Positions 40,691 through 53,800 of a stretch of DNA of 64,000 bases are shown here, piece by piece. The notes beneath the pieces were generated by a model. The model saw only the letters and a program-made list of their open reading frames with translations, had not been told where the DNA came from and ran no database searches. The stretch comes from Oikopleura dioica (Eukaryota; Chordata; Appendicularia; Copelata; Oikopleuridae): contig OU015567.1 of the NCBI GenBank assembly GCA_907165135.1, forward strand, positions 4,469,001 through 4,533,000, in the 5' to 3' direction. Position numbers and translations under genes: made by a program. How positions within the stretch are numbered: the stretch's first letter is position 1; each line of letters begins with the position of its first letter.

Positions 40691-43337
40691 ATGATCAAAA
40701 AATGTTGCCTTTTTGCTATTATTAATTTCAAGCAGCTTCGGTCTAAGAGACATCATCAAGTCCGTCAACTCCTCAATAACCGATGACTTTCTCGATCAAA
40801 CCCTCAACTACGGATGCAACTGTTTCTTCGACGCGAAATGGCTGAAAATGGGCGAGGAGGGCTTTGGATTCCCAGTAGGAACTCGAGTTTTCAATCTTTA
40901 TTTCGCGGGCTGGAAATGACGATAATTGACTCTTGATTTTTCGTCGAAAAGCACCGTAAAATGGAATGATCAAAGAAACCGCACCTTAGACAGCATAATA
41001 AAAACTTGGACACTGCTGATCCAGCTTTCTTCTGAAAAAAAGACCACTCGGAAAAGTGTCTTTTCAGGAAATATAAAAATGATATCATGAAGATTGATCA
41101 TTGATTTGAAACTCGAAGAAAGACGCGTACGACAGTCATTGTTTCCGGCTCAAAAAGTGCTACCAGAAATTGATGAGTACGCACGGGCAAGTGGTTTCGA
41201 AACGCATTTGACTAGGGTTAGGGTTAGGCCGTTAGGGTGAGAAAACCATTGAGAGTGAATCATGTGATCCTCAATTCGCCTCGTATAAATTCACCAAAAC
41301 CGATTCCAATGAAACAATCTGCTCTTACCAAAATGGCGAATGTTCCAATGCCGTTTGCGAATGCGACCTTGCCTTTGCCTCTTATTTTTCCCTCTTTTCC
41401 TTGGGTTTCCGGGAACCCTATTCGAGCCATTCCTCTGCGGAGCAAGGTGCTTGCGGCTGGTACCCTGCTATCTACTGCAACGCGCATCAGCCGGCGAAAA
41501 TCCCAAGACCGCCTTGTTATCCCTTGGAAATCCCAGGATTTTCGATCAATTATCAACCTCTAATGATCAACGAAGCGGTCGGTTTTTGTGATTCTAGAGG
41601 CGACAAGCTTTTTCAAGTAAGCAAAGAAGAATGTCTGGTTGACAATAATTGTCAAGTAAATCGATCAAAATTTTGTATTTTATCAGCTGGGAAAAAGCTT
41701 CTGTGCGGGTTCTTTTTTATTGCTTATGGTTTCTTTTCTTTGCCACCATGCAAGGCAGCTGAGATAACTGGGCAGACGGAACAATAAAGCGTCTCGTTGA
41801 TTTAATATTATTTGATGATTATTTGAGTTTTTATTTGATGACCTCTTTCATCAAAAATAAGTTCAAACTTTTAGCTCAAATTCTTGGAGGAAAATTTGGT
41901 GGAGAATGTCAACATGTTTAGCCGAACACTTGGTGGCAATTCGAATTATAATTTGGAAAAGGTCTACTTTTGGCTTCCCTTTGAAAGGATTGTCGATGAA
42001 AATGGGGAGTTCTTCTATGTCTCCTTGGTGGAAAATGGGTTGAGGAGCACTGCGGATTTATCTGAAGTAGGGCTCTTTTTTCATCAAAAAGAAAATCTTT
42101 TTCTAGCACTACGGAACACTCATCAATGATTTCAAAAAGAAACGCGTCGCAAACAACGAAAATTGCCTGGTCCTTCGCGTCACTGCATCGTCAATCTCAA
42201 TCGCTCCTGCCAACTGTGCCTCGACTGTTCCGTTTACAGCTTGTTCGACAACAGATTGTCAAGTCAGAAATCAGGATGTCCTAGGCTCGGATCTACTGGA
42301 TTCGAAAAACTCTGAATCGAGTGCTTGCGAAGAAGGCTGGCTGGAAGATGGAAAGAATAACTGTTTGAAAGTTTTGGCATATGAAGATGGTATTTCGGAC
42401 GAATGTATGATACACTTGCAGAAGCTGCTGTAAGCCCTAACCGTTCATTTCAGGTGAATCTCAGGGAGCATCAATGGATGTCCTCTTCCAATTGAGCTAC
42501 TGGTTTCCTGATATTACAGTCACTCATATCTACAATCAGCCAAATGAAACATGCACTGTAAGTTGATTGAACAAAGCACATTTGAAAAATTCTTCTTTTC
42601 AGAACATCAAAAAATATGAAGACATCAACATGTGGGAAATTTCTTCTGATGCCTCTCTTTGTGGCGAAACTGTGAATTATGTTTGCGAGAAGCCATCTTT
42701 AGTAGTTGAGCAAGAAATCGTCCCTGACGCGTCTATACCAGGAATGATCACAGCGCAAATGACGGGAAATTACCACAAAGAAAATATTCTTTCCTGCGAA
42801 GAAAATTGGAGCCCGACTGGAACTGGCGAATGTCTCAGGAAATGATTTTAGAAAAAAAAAATGTTTTTTTGCGATATTCTGGTAAAAAAATCATCATAAG
42901 ATTTTTCACAGAGGGGAGAGATTTTGAATCTGCCATATCATTTTGCGGAAAACAAGGAGGAAAGCTTGCTGGCTATCCGGAATACATGAACAACCAGCTT
43001 TTGAAGAGTCTTGAGCAAATCGGAGCAGCATACATTGAGTTATTTTTCGGAGATTTTCTACCGAGAAAAATTTTTTTTCAGCATTGATTCTGACTCCTCT
43101 AGCCAAATGACATCAACAATTGGAAGGATCATTGATCAACAGCTTATTGAGGAGACTATTGCAAGGAATCTCTGTGGGGTACTTACTACAACCGAAAATT
43201 CGACGATCATTGCAGTTGATCTGGGAGTAAGCTGTGATGAAGAAAGACCATTTATTTGCGAAAAAGCTGTTTCTAGCGAAAAGCGAAATTATTTTTCGTT
43301 TTTCGTTCTTTTATTTTCCCTTTTTCTTTTCAAATAA
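40691..43337 (+). CDS. Phospholipase A2-like domain fused to C-type lectin-like domains
   Basis: Exon 1 (to 40874) encodes a hydrophobic leader then FGLRDIIKSVNSS and NYGCNCFFDAKW (sPLA2 N-helix and YGCYC calcium loop). Exon 41119-41190 gives DAYDSHCFRLKKCYQKL. Exon 41254 to about 41652 starts with the sPLA2 end (SYQNGECSNAVCECDLAFAS, cf. CECDRxAA) and runs without break into a C-type lectin start (NEAVGFCDSRGDKLFQ). CTLD1 ends NENCLVLRVTASS...PFTAC. CTLD2 runs from CEEGWLEDGKNNCLKV to YVCEK. A third partial CTLD has ESAISFCGKQGGKLAG to RPFICEK. The hydrophobic C-terminus (YFSFFVLLFSLFLF) suggests a GPI or membrane tail. The catalytic HD of sPLA2 appears replaced (DS), so enzymatic activity is doubtful. 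The leader is one base out of frame with ATG 40691 (A6 run 40697-40702). Confidence 0.65.
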
Positions 43338-43816
43338 ATGCCTTGAGTTCCATTATAAGGAATAAACTAAGAGCTTCTTGATCTGTTTTATTGACTGTAA
43401 TTTACAGAATCAGAAATGCTGAAATAAAACAAGATAAATCATTGATTGACCTTTCGGATTAAATTTTAACCGCTAAGGGGTTGAAAGCTCGCGCTCGTTC
43501 GAAATTAGTATATCGACCTGGCAATTGCTTGTCTCAATTAAAATTGAAACAATACCCGTTCGTACTCTCGTAGAACGAGAGTCTCGGGAAAGCTTTTAAT
43601 TTTGACCTCTGAGAATTCACAAAAAAGAGCGATCATCTTTTTCAAATCAATGCTCACACCCGACACCTTGCTTTGCTGGTGAAGAAAAAAAAATCAATCG
43701 ACAAGTAGTTAAAGTAGATTATCCGAAGAAAAAATAACAAACACAATTATTTTTTCCTCAGAAGAGAGAAATCAGATCTCCGAAAGAACAGAGCGCAAAA
43801 CACAAGATTTGAAAAC

Positions 43817-44466
43817 ATGATTACGGAAAGAAGAGGAAGATGGATATTTCTAGTGCTGATGATGATGCTGTTGACTTTGGCAGAGGTTTGAAAAAATGAA
43901 AGAGTATAAAAATTTCAGGTAAAAAGAGCCGAAAAAATGCGGCTTTTGCTTCTCGAAGCCACAAAAATGCGGCTTTTGTCTCTCGAAGCCGCAAAAATGT
44001 GGCTTATGTTTCTCGAAGCCGCAAGCGGCTTCGTTATCATATTGACAAATAATGGATGTGTAAAGTTTTGGCTCAAAAAATTATCGAATCGGTCGACTGA
44101 GCTTTTTTCAGCTCCTTTGTACCAACCTTTTATATCAGGCTCATGGTAGCGTACCGAAACTAACGACCGCCTGGAAAGTCGTTCTTTACTCGATATGAAT
44201 GGTCTGAGCTTGAGCTGAAGCTCATCAAAATGATGATTTATTAAACACCTTTCTTCTCTAATTCAGAAAAGTCAGACCCTCTCAAAGGCGGTCTCGTAGC
44301 ACTGGCAGCGACTGTCGGAATAATCATCGTCAGCTTGATTGTTTTCCAGGTTATATTTCTTGACAACTTCGAGTTCCATGAATAATTGAATGACTTTCAG
44401 AGCGTCACGAAAAGCAGCATCTTTTACATTCCTGACTCATTCGAACCTGTCCATTCCAAAATATAA
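43817..44466 (+). CDS. 70-residue signal-peptide/transmembrane microprotein
   Basis: Three exons (43817-43885, 44272-44349, 44401-44466) join in phase 0 at GT-AG sites. The product starts MITERRGRWIFLVLMMMLLT (leader), then SDPLKGG, a transmembrane helix (VALAATVGIIIVSLIVF) and a short tail ending FEPVHSKI. All boundaries were chosen because they preserve frame. Intron 1 (386 nt) contains a triple tandem repeat. The family is unknown and the gene is far too short to show as a single ORF. Confidence 0.5.
43927..44036 (+). repeat. Tandem repeat of about 33 bp x3 built on the GCCGC palindrome
   Basis: The unit AAAAATGCGGCTTTTGTCTC + TCGAAGCCGC repeats three times with few changes, inside intron 1 of the microprotein gene. 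Confidence 0.75.
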
Positions 44467-44639
44467 AGCGTCGATTGTTCAACTTAGAAAATGCTTCCAT
44501 GGGTATTACACTTCTAGAACGAAATGATGAGAACTGAAATACCGCACGAAACAATTTCTAAAGCTGAGTATTTTTTTCTGCTTCAAGACTGATGAAATCA
44601 ACAAGGAAAATACGAGGGAAACATTTACGGTCTTTATAT

Positions 44640-45455
44640 AAAGAAGCTGAGCAGCTTTTTTCTCTCAAACAAAGCGGCTTCGCCAGATTTTTTAAAATTC
44701 ATTGAAATGGTAATTTTGCGAAGCCGCTTTGCCGCATTGTTTGAAAAAAGCCGCTGCGCGGCTTTTCATTAATGATATCTTAGACCCTGACTCAGGCTTT
44801 CTAGACAGGTTTTCGAGCCAAGAAATAGTGTAGAAATGGACGAGCATCGGTATTATTGAATTCAAGCCATATTTTGTTCGTCAATTCCTTGTTGATTTCA
44901 ACGATTTTATTCTCTCAATTTTCAAGTTGAAATATTCTCTACTCGAGGAGTAAGTGATGACAACTCCGGCGTTACTCGCCGGTTTTATGCGCAGTGACAA
45001 GCATCTGCAAATTTTCACAGAATTATAAATTTTTCTTGAGATTAGCGTTTTCGTCGCTCGGAGGCCGTTTTGTTTAAACACGGGCACACCGACGTGCAAT
45101 GTTTGAGAGCAAACAGAAACTCAAACAGGAATTTGAGAAGAGTTAGCGTTAAACATCGGCTGGAATTTGAACAAATGCCATCCTCCCAGCAAGTTTTTTG
45201 TCGAGGGCGGCTGGTGGTGGAGTCATGCAAATGGAATTGAAGCTTGAACGAGGGGCGAAATGAGCCCCTGAGCTCGGCAGAATGAAAAGAGAACCTGAGT
45301 CAGGGTCTGACTAATCTTTACTGAAAAGCCGCGCACCGGCTTTTGTTTTAACGAAGCCGCAAAGCGGCTTCGCAAAATTACCATTTCATTGAATTTTCGA
45401 ATACCGCAAAAGCCGCTTTTCCTTTAAGATTTGTCAGACCCTGAGTCAGGTTTTC
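44640..45455. repeat. Inverted pair of composite GCCGC / CTGAGTCAGG repeats
   Basis: 44689-44735 (AAATTCATTGAAATGGTAAT + TTTGCGAAGCCGCTTT) is the reverse complement of 45361-45402. Both ends also carry CTGAGTCAGG motifs (44782-44815; 45292-45312; 45434-45453) and several GCCGC palindromes. The span between (44820-45290) has no recognised gene. Confidence 0.7.
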
Positions 45456-45736
45456 TTCACAAAAGGCCGAGCCGAGTGGCCCCCCTTCCTAGCTACTCAA
45501 GGACAGAAGTTGAAGCAGAAGGTCAAGTTTTTTGCCTCCATATTTCGTTCTCCCCCAACTCATCTGTCTTTTTTTTTCTTTTCCATGATTTTCTGCTTCC
45601 TTCATCAGAAAAAAAATTTCTTTGGGAAAGAGATCATTCATATCAAGAAAGGTGTTAATCAGGAAGAGACCCTGTGCGCTGACGCACACGACTCAACCTA
45701 AAAAAGCGTTTTTTTCCTTGCTTTCAAGAGAAAAAA

Positions 45737-47028
45737 ATGGCGTCGCAAGAAGAGCTCTACGGAAGCTTGGATCTGGACCGACACGTCCAAAACTTCAAAA
45801 ACTGCCTTCGAGTTCTTCTTTCCGACGAGCGATTGCTCCACGGTGGCAAATCCATCGAAACTGAAGTGATTGACAAATGCTCTGTCGCGTTGAACCAAAT
45901 GGTCGAACTGCACTACGACAAGCGACACTTGAAGGATGTGCTCAGAAGAGGGCGGGAAGAAATTGACTTTTTGAAGAACAAAGTTCGCGATTCCAACACT
46001 CTCGTCAATCACCTGACCAATGTACAGGGAGTTCATGAAGAGCGAATTGAAGATTTGACCACTCGACTGCGAAAGGTATATTCATGACTTTTTCCACAAA
46101 AGAATAGAGAACTAAAGAGAAGACAATAATTGTAATATCTTTAGATCATTTTTAAATTAACGAAAATAATAGAATGTGGAAATAATTTTTTAAAGTAATC
46201 ACTGTATAAATGAGTGACCACCGATTCATCTCTCAACAATTCATATAAGGAAAAACAATCAAATGTCGACAAAGAAGCCAAAATCGTCAACATGAACAAA
46301 AACATCGAAAACATCAAGGATCAGACCAAACGCGCTGAGACTTCCTACAAGGTTCCCCCTTCTTTCGCTTTCTTCATGCGCAACCTTTTCTAGGACAAAG
46401 TCAAGTGGATCGAAACCGACCAGATGCGAATCTACAAAGATGGCCGAGCCACGCTGGAGCGATTGGACAACGAGAAAATTGCGCTCAAGAACGAATTCGA
46501 AGATGCCAAGAACTCTACCGCCGGTCTCAAGGTCAGTAAGAAACTAGAAACACAAGCTTTATAATCATTTTAGGCTGCTTTGGAAAATGCGAGAACCAAG
46601 CTTTCGGATGCCATCGACGTAAGTCATTTATTGAACGTCTTTTAGAGAGTCTTTTTTCTTCTAGGAATCGGTCAGTATCAGTGATTTCGGATAAGTACAA
46701 TGATTTTTGCATGAGATAAGATATTTGCTAAGATTTTAATTTTAAAAGTTGCCGCTCTATTTTCTGCATGCTTGAGATTAAGGGAATGACGCCCTTAAAT
46801 ATTTCGAATCTATGAAAAAACATAACTTGCATGAATTATTGCTCTTGATACTTTTGCGCAAATGAGATTACGCTTAAAAAAGTTGAAAACCAGGACCTTA
46901 TGAAAAATTCTAGAACATCGATCCAGAAGCCTAAAGTCCCTTTCTTTCTTTCATTCTTTCAGGAGGAAACCCCGGCGCCCGATGTGGATGGAGCGCCACT
47001 TTCAAAATCAATCTTTACGCGTTCTTAG
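45737..47028 (+). CDS. Coiled-coil protein, uncharacterised
   Basis: Exons about 45737-46075, 46251-46350, 46395-46531, 46575-46619 and 46965-47028 join to roughly 230-240 residues. After MASQEELYGSLDLDRHVQNF the protein is almost entirely helical with heptads: HYDKRHLKDVLRRGREEIDF, EERIEDLTTRLRK, DKEAKIVNMNKNIENIKDQ, RATLERLDNEKIALKNEFED. It ends DVDGAPLSKSIFTRS. The start has an A at -3. No domain beyond the coil is recognised. It could be a centrosomal or ciliary component, but that is a guess. Confidence 0.55.
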
Positions 47029-47843
47029 TTTTTCCAAGCTTTTCTAATAAAATCAACTGCACAGAATCCTCCTCAAAGCCTTCAAGTAGGGAACCGTCAT
47101 GAGTATCCTACTGAAAAATAGTCGTGTTGAATTTCATGCAACTTTATTAATTTTTTAATTGAAATAAAACTAAAGCGAATGTATGGCAAAATTGATCATA
47201 AAGATTTTTCCTTATCGAAAAAGAAATAGGTCAGTAAGTTTTGAATTAAGGGTAAAGGCTGCGTTAAAATGAAGGTTGTCTGTTTCGTTATATTTACTTT
47301 ATATTTTTTGAACTGTCATTTTGAAGAATCAAAATTTATGAATACTTTGAATAAGCACAGTTTTTTTATATATTAACAAAGTGTAAGATAGAAGAATGAA
47401 GAGTTGAAAACTGTTACTGTTAATTGAAAGATTCTAGCGTAAATGTTAGTTTCAGTACGTTTTGAAATAGGTAAAATCGATTTTTTCGTAAACAAAAAGA
47501 AACTGCCGGAAATTGCACAGATAGTCGGTGGGTCGATAGATGAAGTACAGTGATACTATCTGTATCGGATAGTATGGATAGTAAGGGAGTCGAACTTTGA
47601 ATGTCTTTTAGGTGAAGAATGTGTTAGTAAAAGCACTTTCAGGTCAATTCCACATGTGGAAGCGTCGAATCTTATTGGTTAGTTTTTGAGCTTTCTTATT
47701 GGCTGGAAAAGATAGGACTATCTACAAAATAAATAAAAGGATGGATAGGAGTGATTGGTGTCTTCATTTTGTTTGAAAGAATGATCAAATCAGGTTTGGA
47801 GCGACTGTTGGAGCGAATTTTTATACTGTATGAATGAACGAAT

Positions 47844-50800
47844 TTATACAAGTTGCGTATGTTTGCGGATTTCGGAAGGAACGTCGATTTCGTTTAGTTT
47901 GACAGAACTTGGAACGTATGGGAACTCGGGCTGGGCCACGTAATTGAGGTCGCGCTGGATGACGCCGGGGTTTTTAGCGATTTTCGCCTGAAAAAAGGTT
48001 AAAAAAGAGAATAAAAAAGAGACAATCGTACCTTGATTATGGCTAGAAACTTTGATGGTACACGCTCTTCGTACTCGTGAACAGGAGTTATCAGCTGCAG
48101 AAGCTTGAGGACCTTGAAACAGGGAGATAAACGATCATCAGTTTTAAGGGGCGTACCTGTGCTCCAGTGAGACTTTCGCACATAGCCAAAAGGTTGTCAG
48201 CATCTTTTTCGTCCTGCTTTTTCACCTGCATCAGTTGAGAAGCCTAAACTCGCGCTATACCCTTAATAATTACGCCTTCGCCAACCTGGACAAGAGGGGA
48301 GAGCTCCTTGAGCATGTGCTTGTCCCTCATTTCCCTTCTTGAGAGATACTCTTCAATCTGCGAGACATTGTAGCGCAATTGCATCGCTTTTGTCCAGTTG
48401 CATAAATCTCTTCGAGCTGAATTGAGAGAATTGCTTAGCGAGCTCGTAAACCCTTAATTCCGCCTACCACATAATTGATTAAGAGCAATAGAGACAATAT
48501 AATAAATAAGCTGTCGACAAATCTGTTTGATGACAACATCGTCAGCACCAAAGGAGGCAATGAGGTCTAAGGAAGTACCCAGTTCGCGGATGAGGTCCTA
48601 AATGGAGGTTAGAGAATAGTTAAGACTAGAAGTTTGTTAATTTGCTAGTGAGATCATGCGTTGAATCAGTGATTTGAGTTGTCAAACGACCACAGCGAAG
48701 GAAATCATTTGTGAATTTCCTTCAGAAAATTAAGGGGGTAGGCTTCCTTAGCAAGATACTCAAGAACGCCTTTTCCAAGAACTAATGCTATTTATTGAAG
48801 CTTGAATTGGCAAAAGCTCTGCTTGAAAATCGTACTTAAGGATGTCTACCTCCTTAAACTTCATGCAAATATGAACACATCGATTCATGCCCATAATTAC
48901 TGAAATGGAGTAGCTCGGCCTGGGGAGCGGCGTATGCCCAGTTCGCTGATAATTTCGCTTTATAATCAATACAAGTTTAGTCAAGTTATTATCAATGAAA
49001 TCACACAAACAAGAATTGAACAAAATAACAACAAAAATAAAATTGAAAAAAACTTAACCTGGACGGCGAAGGGTGACAAATAATTGTACTAGAATTAGAA
49101 AATGGAAATTTTGGCTGAATGAGAAATTGGTTGATTTGAACCTGTTAGACATTTGTCAAGTATAATTACGTTTTTCTGCTGAACGGTTAGTATATCTTGA
49201 TTTTAACTTGACGAATAGGTACCTCGATGGACTTGCCAGAGTCACTCCCGTGGAGGGAATCGTGATCGAGCATGGCAGAGACGACAAGAGGTTTGAGCTT
49301 TTCTTGAAGAAGAGAAATCGTGTTTTTGTACAAGGTTGTTGCTGTTTCGGAGAAGAAACCGCGGAATTCTGAAGGATTTCATGATAAAATGCATGTAGAA
49401 TTTTTACTAGAATATGTCTTGATAGCTATCATAAAATCAGTGACTGTGATGTTAGATACACTATATATTCTCTACCTAAATCTATTGATACCTTGTTGAA
49501 CCCATAAAAATTTCAAATAGACAGCTAGAATCTACCGTAGATTTCAATATCTGATCCTCTAATTTACCGTTGATGTCGAAGTTTTTAAGGCAGTGTGAGT
49601 TTTGTTGTGCATCATTCATTAGAGACGAGTCAGCTTCACCAGAGTACTGATAGATCAAATGAGTAAAGCGTATGGCGACACACGTCCACTGGGCGATTCC
49701 TGGTAAGCTTCGGTTGTGTCGTTTTCCCATTCGTTTTAGGCCGTTGATGATCGCGATCAACAACTCTTTCAGCATCGCATCGTCGTTACTTGCATCAGTG
49801 TGTCGAAGCGCCATGAAGAGGAGAAAAGCTGCGCCGCATCGAGGAGAGCCGATTTTGTTGCCACTTTCGAGAATGGCATTGACAACGGAACCGAGATCGC
49901 GAGCTTGGAAGACGAGGATTCCGTCCGAGGCTTTCTTTGGTTGTCGGTCGATTTCCACTTTTGTTGATATTGCGCTTTTGGAGCCGCCCAAGCCGAACCA
50001 ACTTCTAGCGCTGGTTTGAGGAGCACTAAAGATATCATGAATCGAAGAGCTAGATAAAAAAGGAACAACACTGATTTAAACCAATCAGAAGCCAGAAAAT
50101 TAAGGGTATGGTACGCGCACAGGGTCAAGTCTCAGAATCGGTTTTTGACCAAATATTCTGAATCCCCATGAAATTCTGACCAAAAAACTCCATATAAGTA
50201 TTAACTCTATCTCAACCCATTTTTCCACAAATGCAATTGAAAGTGGCGAAAATTAGTGCATTTTGGCTAAAAGGCGGAAATTATAAAATTTTTACTATTT
50301 TTGGTCGTTATGATAGGGTGTCATATGATACCTTTTTGGAAAGCTCACGTTCAGGACATATATTTGCGATAAAAACGGCGCCTATTGGGCTATGCCCGCA
50401 AGGCAATTCACGGAGCCAAACGGACGAAAAATAGGTACCTTCGTACTTTAAAATTTTTTACATAAAAAATTTTAACCAATTGAAAAAAGCTCGTGTAATT
50501 TTTAAGATAAGGGTCTGAACTTTACTATGAAAAAGTATTGGAGGGGTTTACTATCGTAACTTCAGAGGAGTGTTTCTCTGAATATAGGCTTATTTCGCGT
50601 TTTTCGACCGAGACGACAACTTTGAGCCACCCGCACGTGATTTTTTTGTTAGAATTTAGAAAAAAGCTCGTGTAAATCAGAAGATCTAAGATCGAACTTC
50701 ATTTTAAGCTATTGTACACTCTCCCAGCATTGACAGGGCCAGAGAAGTGTTCCTCTGCTTTGGGCCTCCGCGCGTACCATAGCCTTAAGTGTTAGCCAAT

Positions 50801-53800
50801 CAGAAGACGACAAAACCAAACCGCCAAAACTAACCTTGGTGAGGCAGAATTCCTAGTATCATAATCCGATACTGAAATATCATCTTGATCCTGACTATCG
50901 TCAAAGGACCTGACACTAGGAGATGACGGAAAGAGCGGGCTTCCACTATGACCAGCTTGCGTGGCGAATTCATTTGCCTTCTTCTCCGCGCTTCTGAGTT
51001 TTTTGTTTAACTTTCTGCATAGTTTCTCCAACCGCTCATTCGTGTTCGTCAACCGAGAGATTTCTCCCATTAGGCTTGAAACCTGCTCTGACGAGCCCAT
51101 TTCCTGGCCGTAGAGCTTTTCTTTCGTTTCATCGAGATCAAGTTGCTTGTTCATCATTTCAGCTTTCAGCGTTTCAAGGAGAGTCATGTCGATTTCGTCC
51201 GTATTCATCTCCGTCGAGCGCATCCTTGACTTTCTCTCCGCTTGTTTTTGCTGCTCTGCCAACTGCGCTTCTTTCATCGATTCCAAGTCCTTCATTAACA
51301 ACTCGTTCTTTCTGATCATCACGACATCAGCGCCTCCGCCTTCCTGAGCAGCGTCGGTCAAAGCTGTCAGCTCGCCATTGAGCTTTTCGTTTTCAGCCTT
51401 GACGTGGGCGAGTTCGACTTGAAGAGTGTCGTACTTTGCGGTCACCTCGACCATTTGGTCGGCCTGTCGATTTCGAGTGATTTGGAGCTCATCGTTCAGG
51501 TTTGCATACCTTTAGTTGGTTTTTTATAAGTTATCTATTTACAACCATATTCATAAACTCAGGCTTACGAGCTGGGAAAGAAAAATTGAGGCCATAGATG
51601 AGTTAAAAAAAACATATCAATAATACTCCTAATACTCTCCTTGTCATCATTCAAAAGCGCACGCTGGGCAATTAATAAAAACAAAACCGTTTCCTTTGAT
51701 TAAGCGTATTCAACTCTTGCTCCTTCTCCATCAGTTGAGAAGAGAGCAGTTCGGCCGCACCATCACTTGTTCCTTGACTTGCTTGGCGCCTGTACTCATT
51801 GACCTTTATCTCGCTCTCAGACCGCAGTCGCAAAAGATCATCGTCCAAAGTTTTCGCTCTTTGTCGCAACTGATCACTTTCCGCTTCAAGTTCAATCTTG
51901 ACTTTCTGCGTCTGTTCTAATTGATTTTTAGCAGCCATCGTTTGTCGATTCGCCTCTTCGAGTAGCGCCTCTAGTTCCTGAAAAACGCGTTGAAAACAGA
52001 AAACTTGAATAAAAAGAAGCTGACCTGAATTCTAACGTCCTTTTCCGCCGACTCCTTGACCAGATCGTCTCTCTGATTCGACACTTGACCAAGCTGGGCC
52101 ACGATTTCCGCCGCCTTTTCATCACTGAGCTCGCTGCTCTTGTCAGCTGAAAAGAGATTATTCAATAGCCCCTCTTTTGAACAAAGATGAAACCAATCCA
52201 GTTTTCGATTTCACAAATTACTACTGACCTTTAGCGAGTTTTTCTTCTAGCTCCTTAATCTTTGCCGCTTTGTCGTCGCTTTTTCGCTTGAGTTCCATGA
52301 TTTTATTTTCAAGACCTTTATTGAGCGATTTCATCTTGTTGACATCACGTGCTTCTGCTCTGAGAATCCTGTATCGTCGACGGGCTACTTTAACACGCCA
52401 CAAGCACTGGATTCGGACGATTCTTCTGATATTCAGTACAAATAGTTTCCTGGCCTGATACATTCGCCAAACCGACTGAATCAGCGTAGCAGCTTGCTCT
52501 CGCTTGAGACCAAAAGCGGCCTGCATTGCGAACTTCTTCCTGACTAAGCTCTGGACATAAACCGTGCCTCTTCTCAGCTTTTCGTACATGATCCTCGCCT
52601 TGGTCATCATCCACCAGCTCTGAATCTTCGTCGCAGCAGCCTGTTCCCTCAGCTCTTGAAGCTGTTTTCGAGCGAGGAAAGCTCGGGCTGCAGTTTGAAG
52701 CTTGATCGCAATTGCTCGTTTTTTCAGGTACTGTCGTCGGTAAATGAACATCTTGATGAACTTCTGGATGATCGCTGCCGAGTGATTCAACCTGTCAATT
52801 CTCCATTTTTCCATCAGCGCGACCTGACCGGCTCTGAAGAAGATCTTCGTCTTCCCGAAAGCGTATTTATCTTCATCGGGAATAAGTCGGGTAAGCATCG
52901 CTTCGCACGCTTTTCTCGGCTCCATTTTCGGCTCTTTTCCTCGAAGAAGAACGCGGTAGCGAGTACGGAAGTCTTTGTACGTCCATCTTCCGGGAATCCA
53001 GCTGCAGAAAGCCGCACTGTCTCTAGAACACCACACGCTCGAAGTTGCTCGACCGAACGCGATGGCTCAAAAGTAAAAACGGCCTTTTCGTCGTTCGGCT
53101 TGATACAACGCACGTAATGAGGAGTCGTTGCGTTCAATTTCTCCATCAGGCTTTTCAAACTGTCCGAAAACTGTCGACCAACAGTTGCTTTCAGCGATTT
53201 TGATCGAGCACCAGGCCGTGTTGGTTTCTTCGACGGAGGCGGCGCCTTTTCTTGGAACAACTTTGCAACGAGATCAAATTTCGACCCTTTGAGAATCGCC
53301 ACTTGTTCTTCATTGACTGCGTCGCGGTTTTTGGACACAAAATCTTCAACTTGATATGTGACATCGTCTGCAAAGTGCTTGATAATAAACGCGGAATTTG
53401 ACGTTCTTGGTTTGTCGAAATTCTTGTGTTTCTTCAAATGACGGTTGTACAAATTCATCGCCCAGCTATCATCAGAACCCTTTGGCATCTTGCACTCCTC
53501 ATCGAGCAAATCGAGGACTCCGAGTTTTGCTTCGATCAGATCAATACATGGTTGATTGTCGTAAAACTCGATCTTCGTCCAATTGAGCTTTTCTTTTTGG
53601 TACTCTTCTTGTTCAAGTTTAAAGACGTGCTGGCAGAACTGCTGCTGGAGCTTCTCATTAGCGTAGTTGATGCAAAACTGTTCAAAGGAATTGACTTCGA
53701 AGGTTTCGAACCCGTAAATATCCAAAACGCCGATAGAATTCGCTGATTTCGACTTGGTTTTCAGCGCTTCATTGACTTGACCCACGATCATTTCGAATAA

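Noticed and set aside
43927-44036. CRISPR-like array
   Set aside because: There are only three contiguous tandem units without unique spacers, in a eukaryotic intron.
45431-45701. Overlapping small frames upstream of the coiled-coil gene
   Set aside because: They start inside the CTGAGTCAGG/GCCGC repeat, and the reading frames do not continue into the gene.
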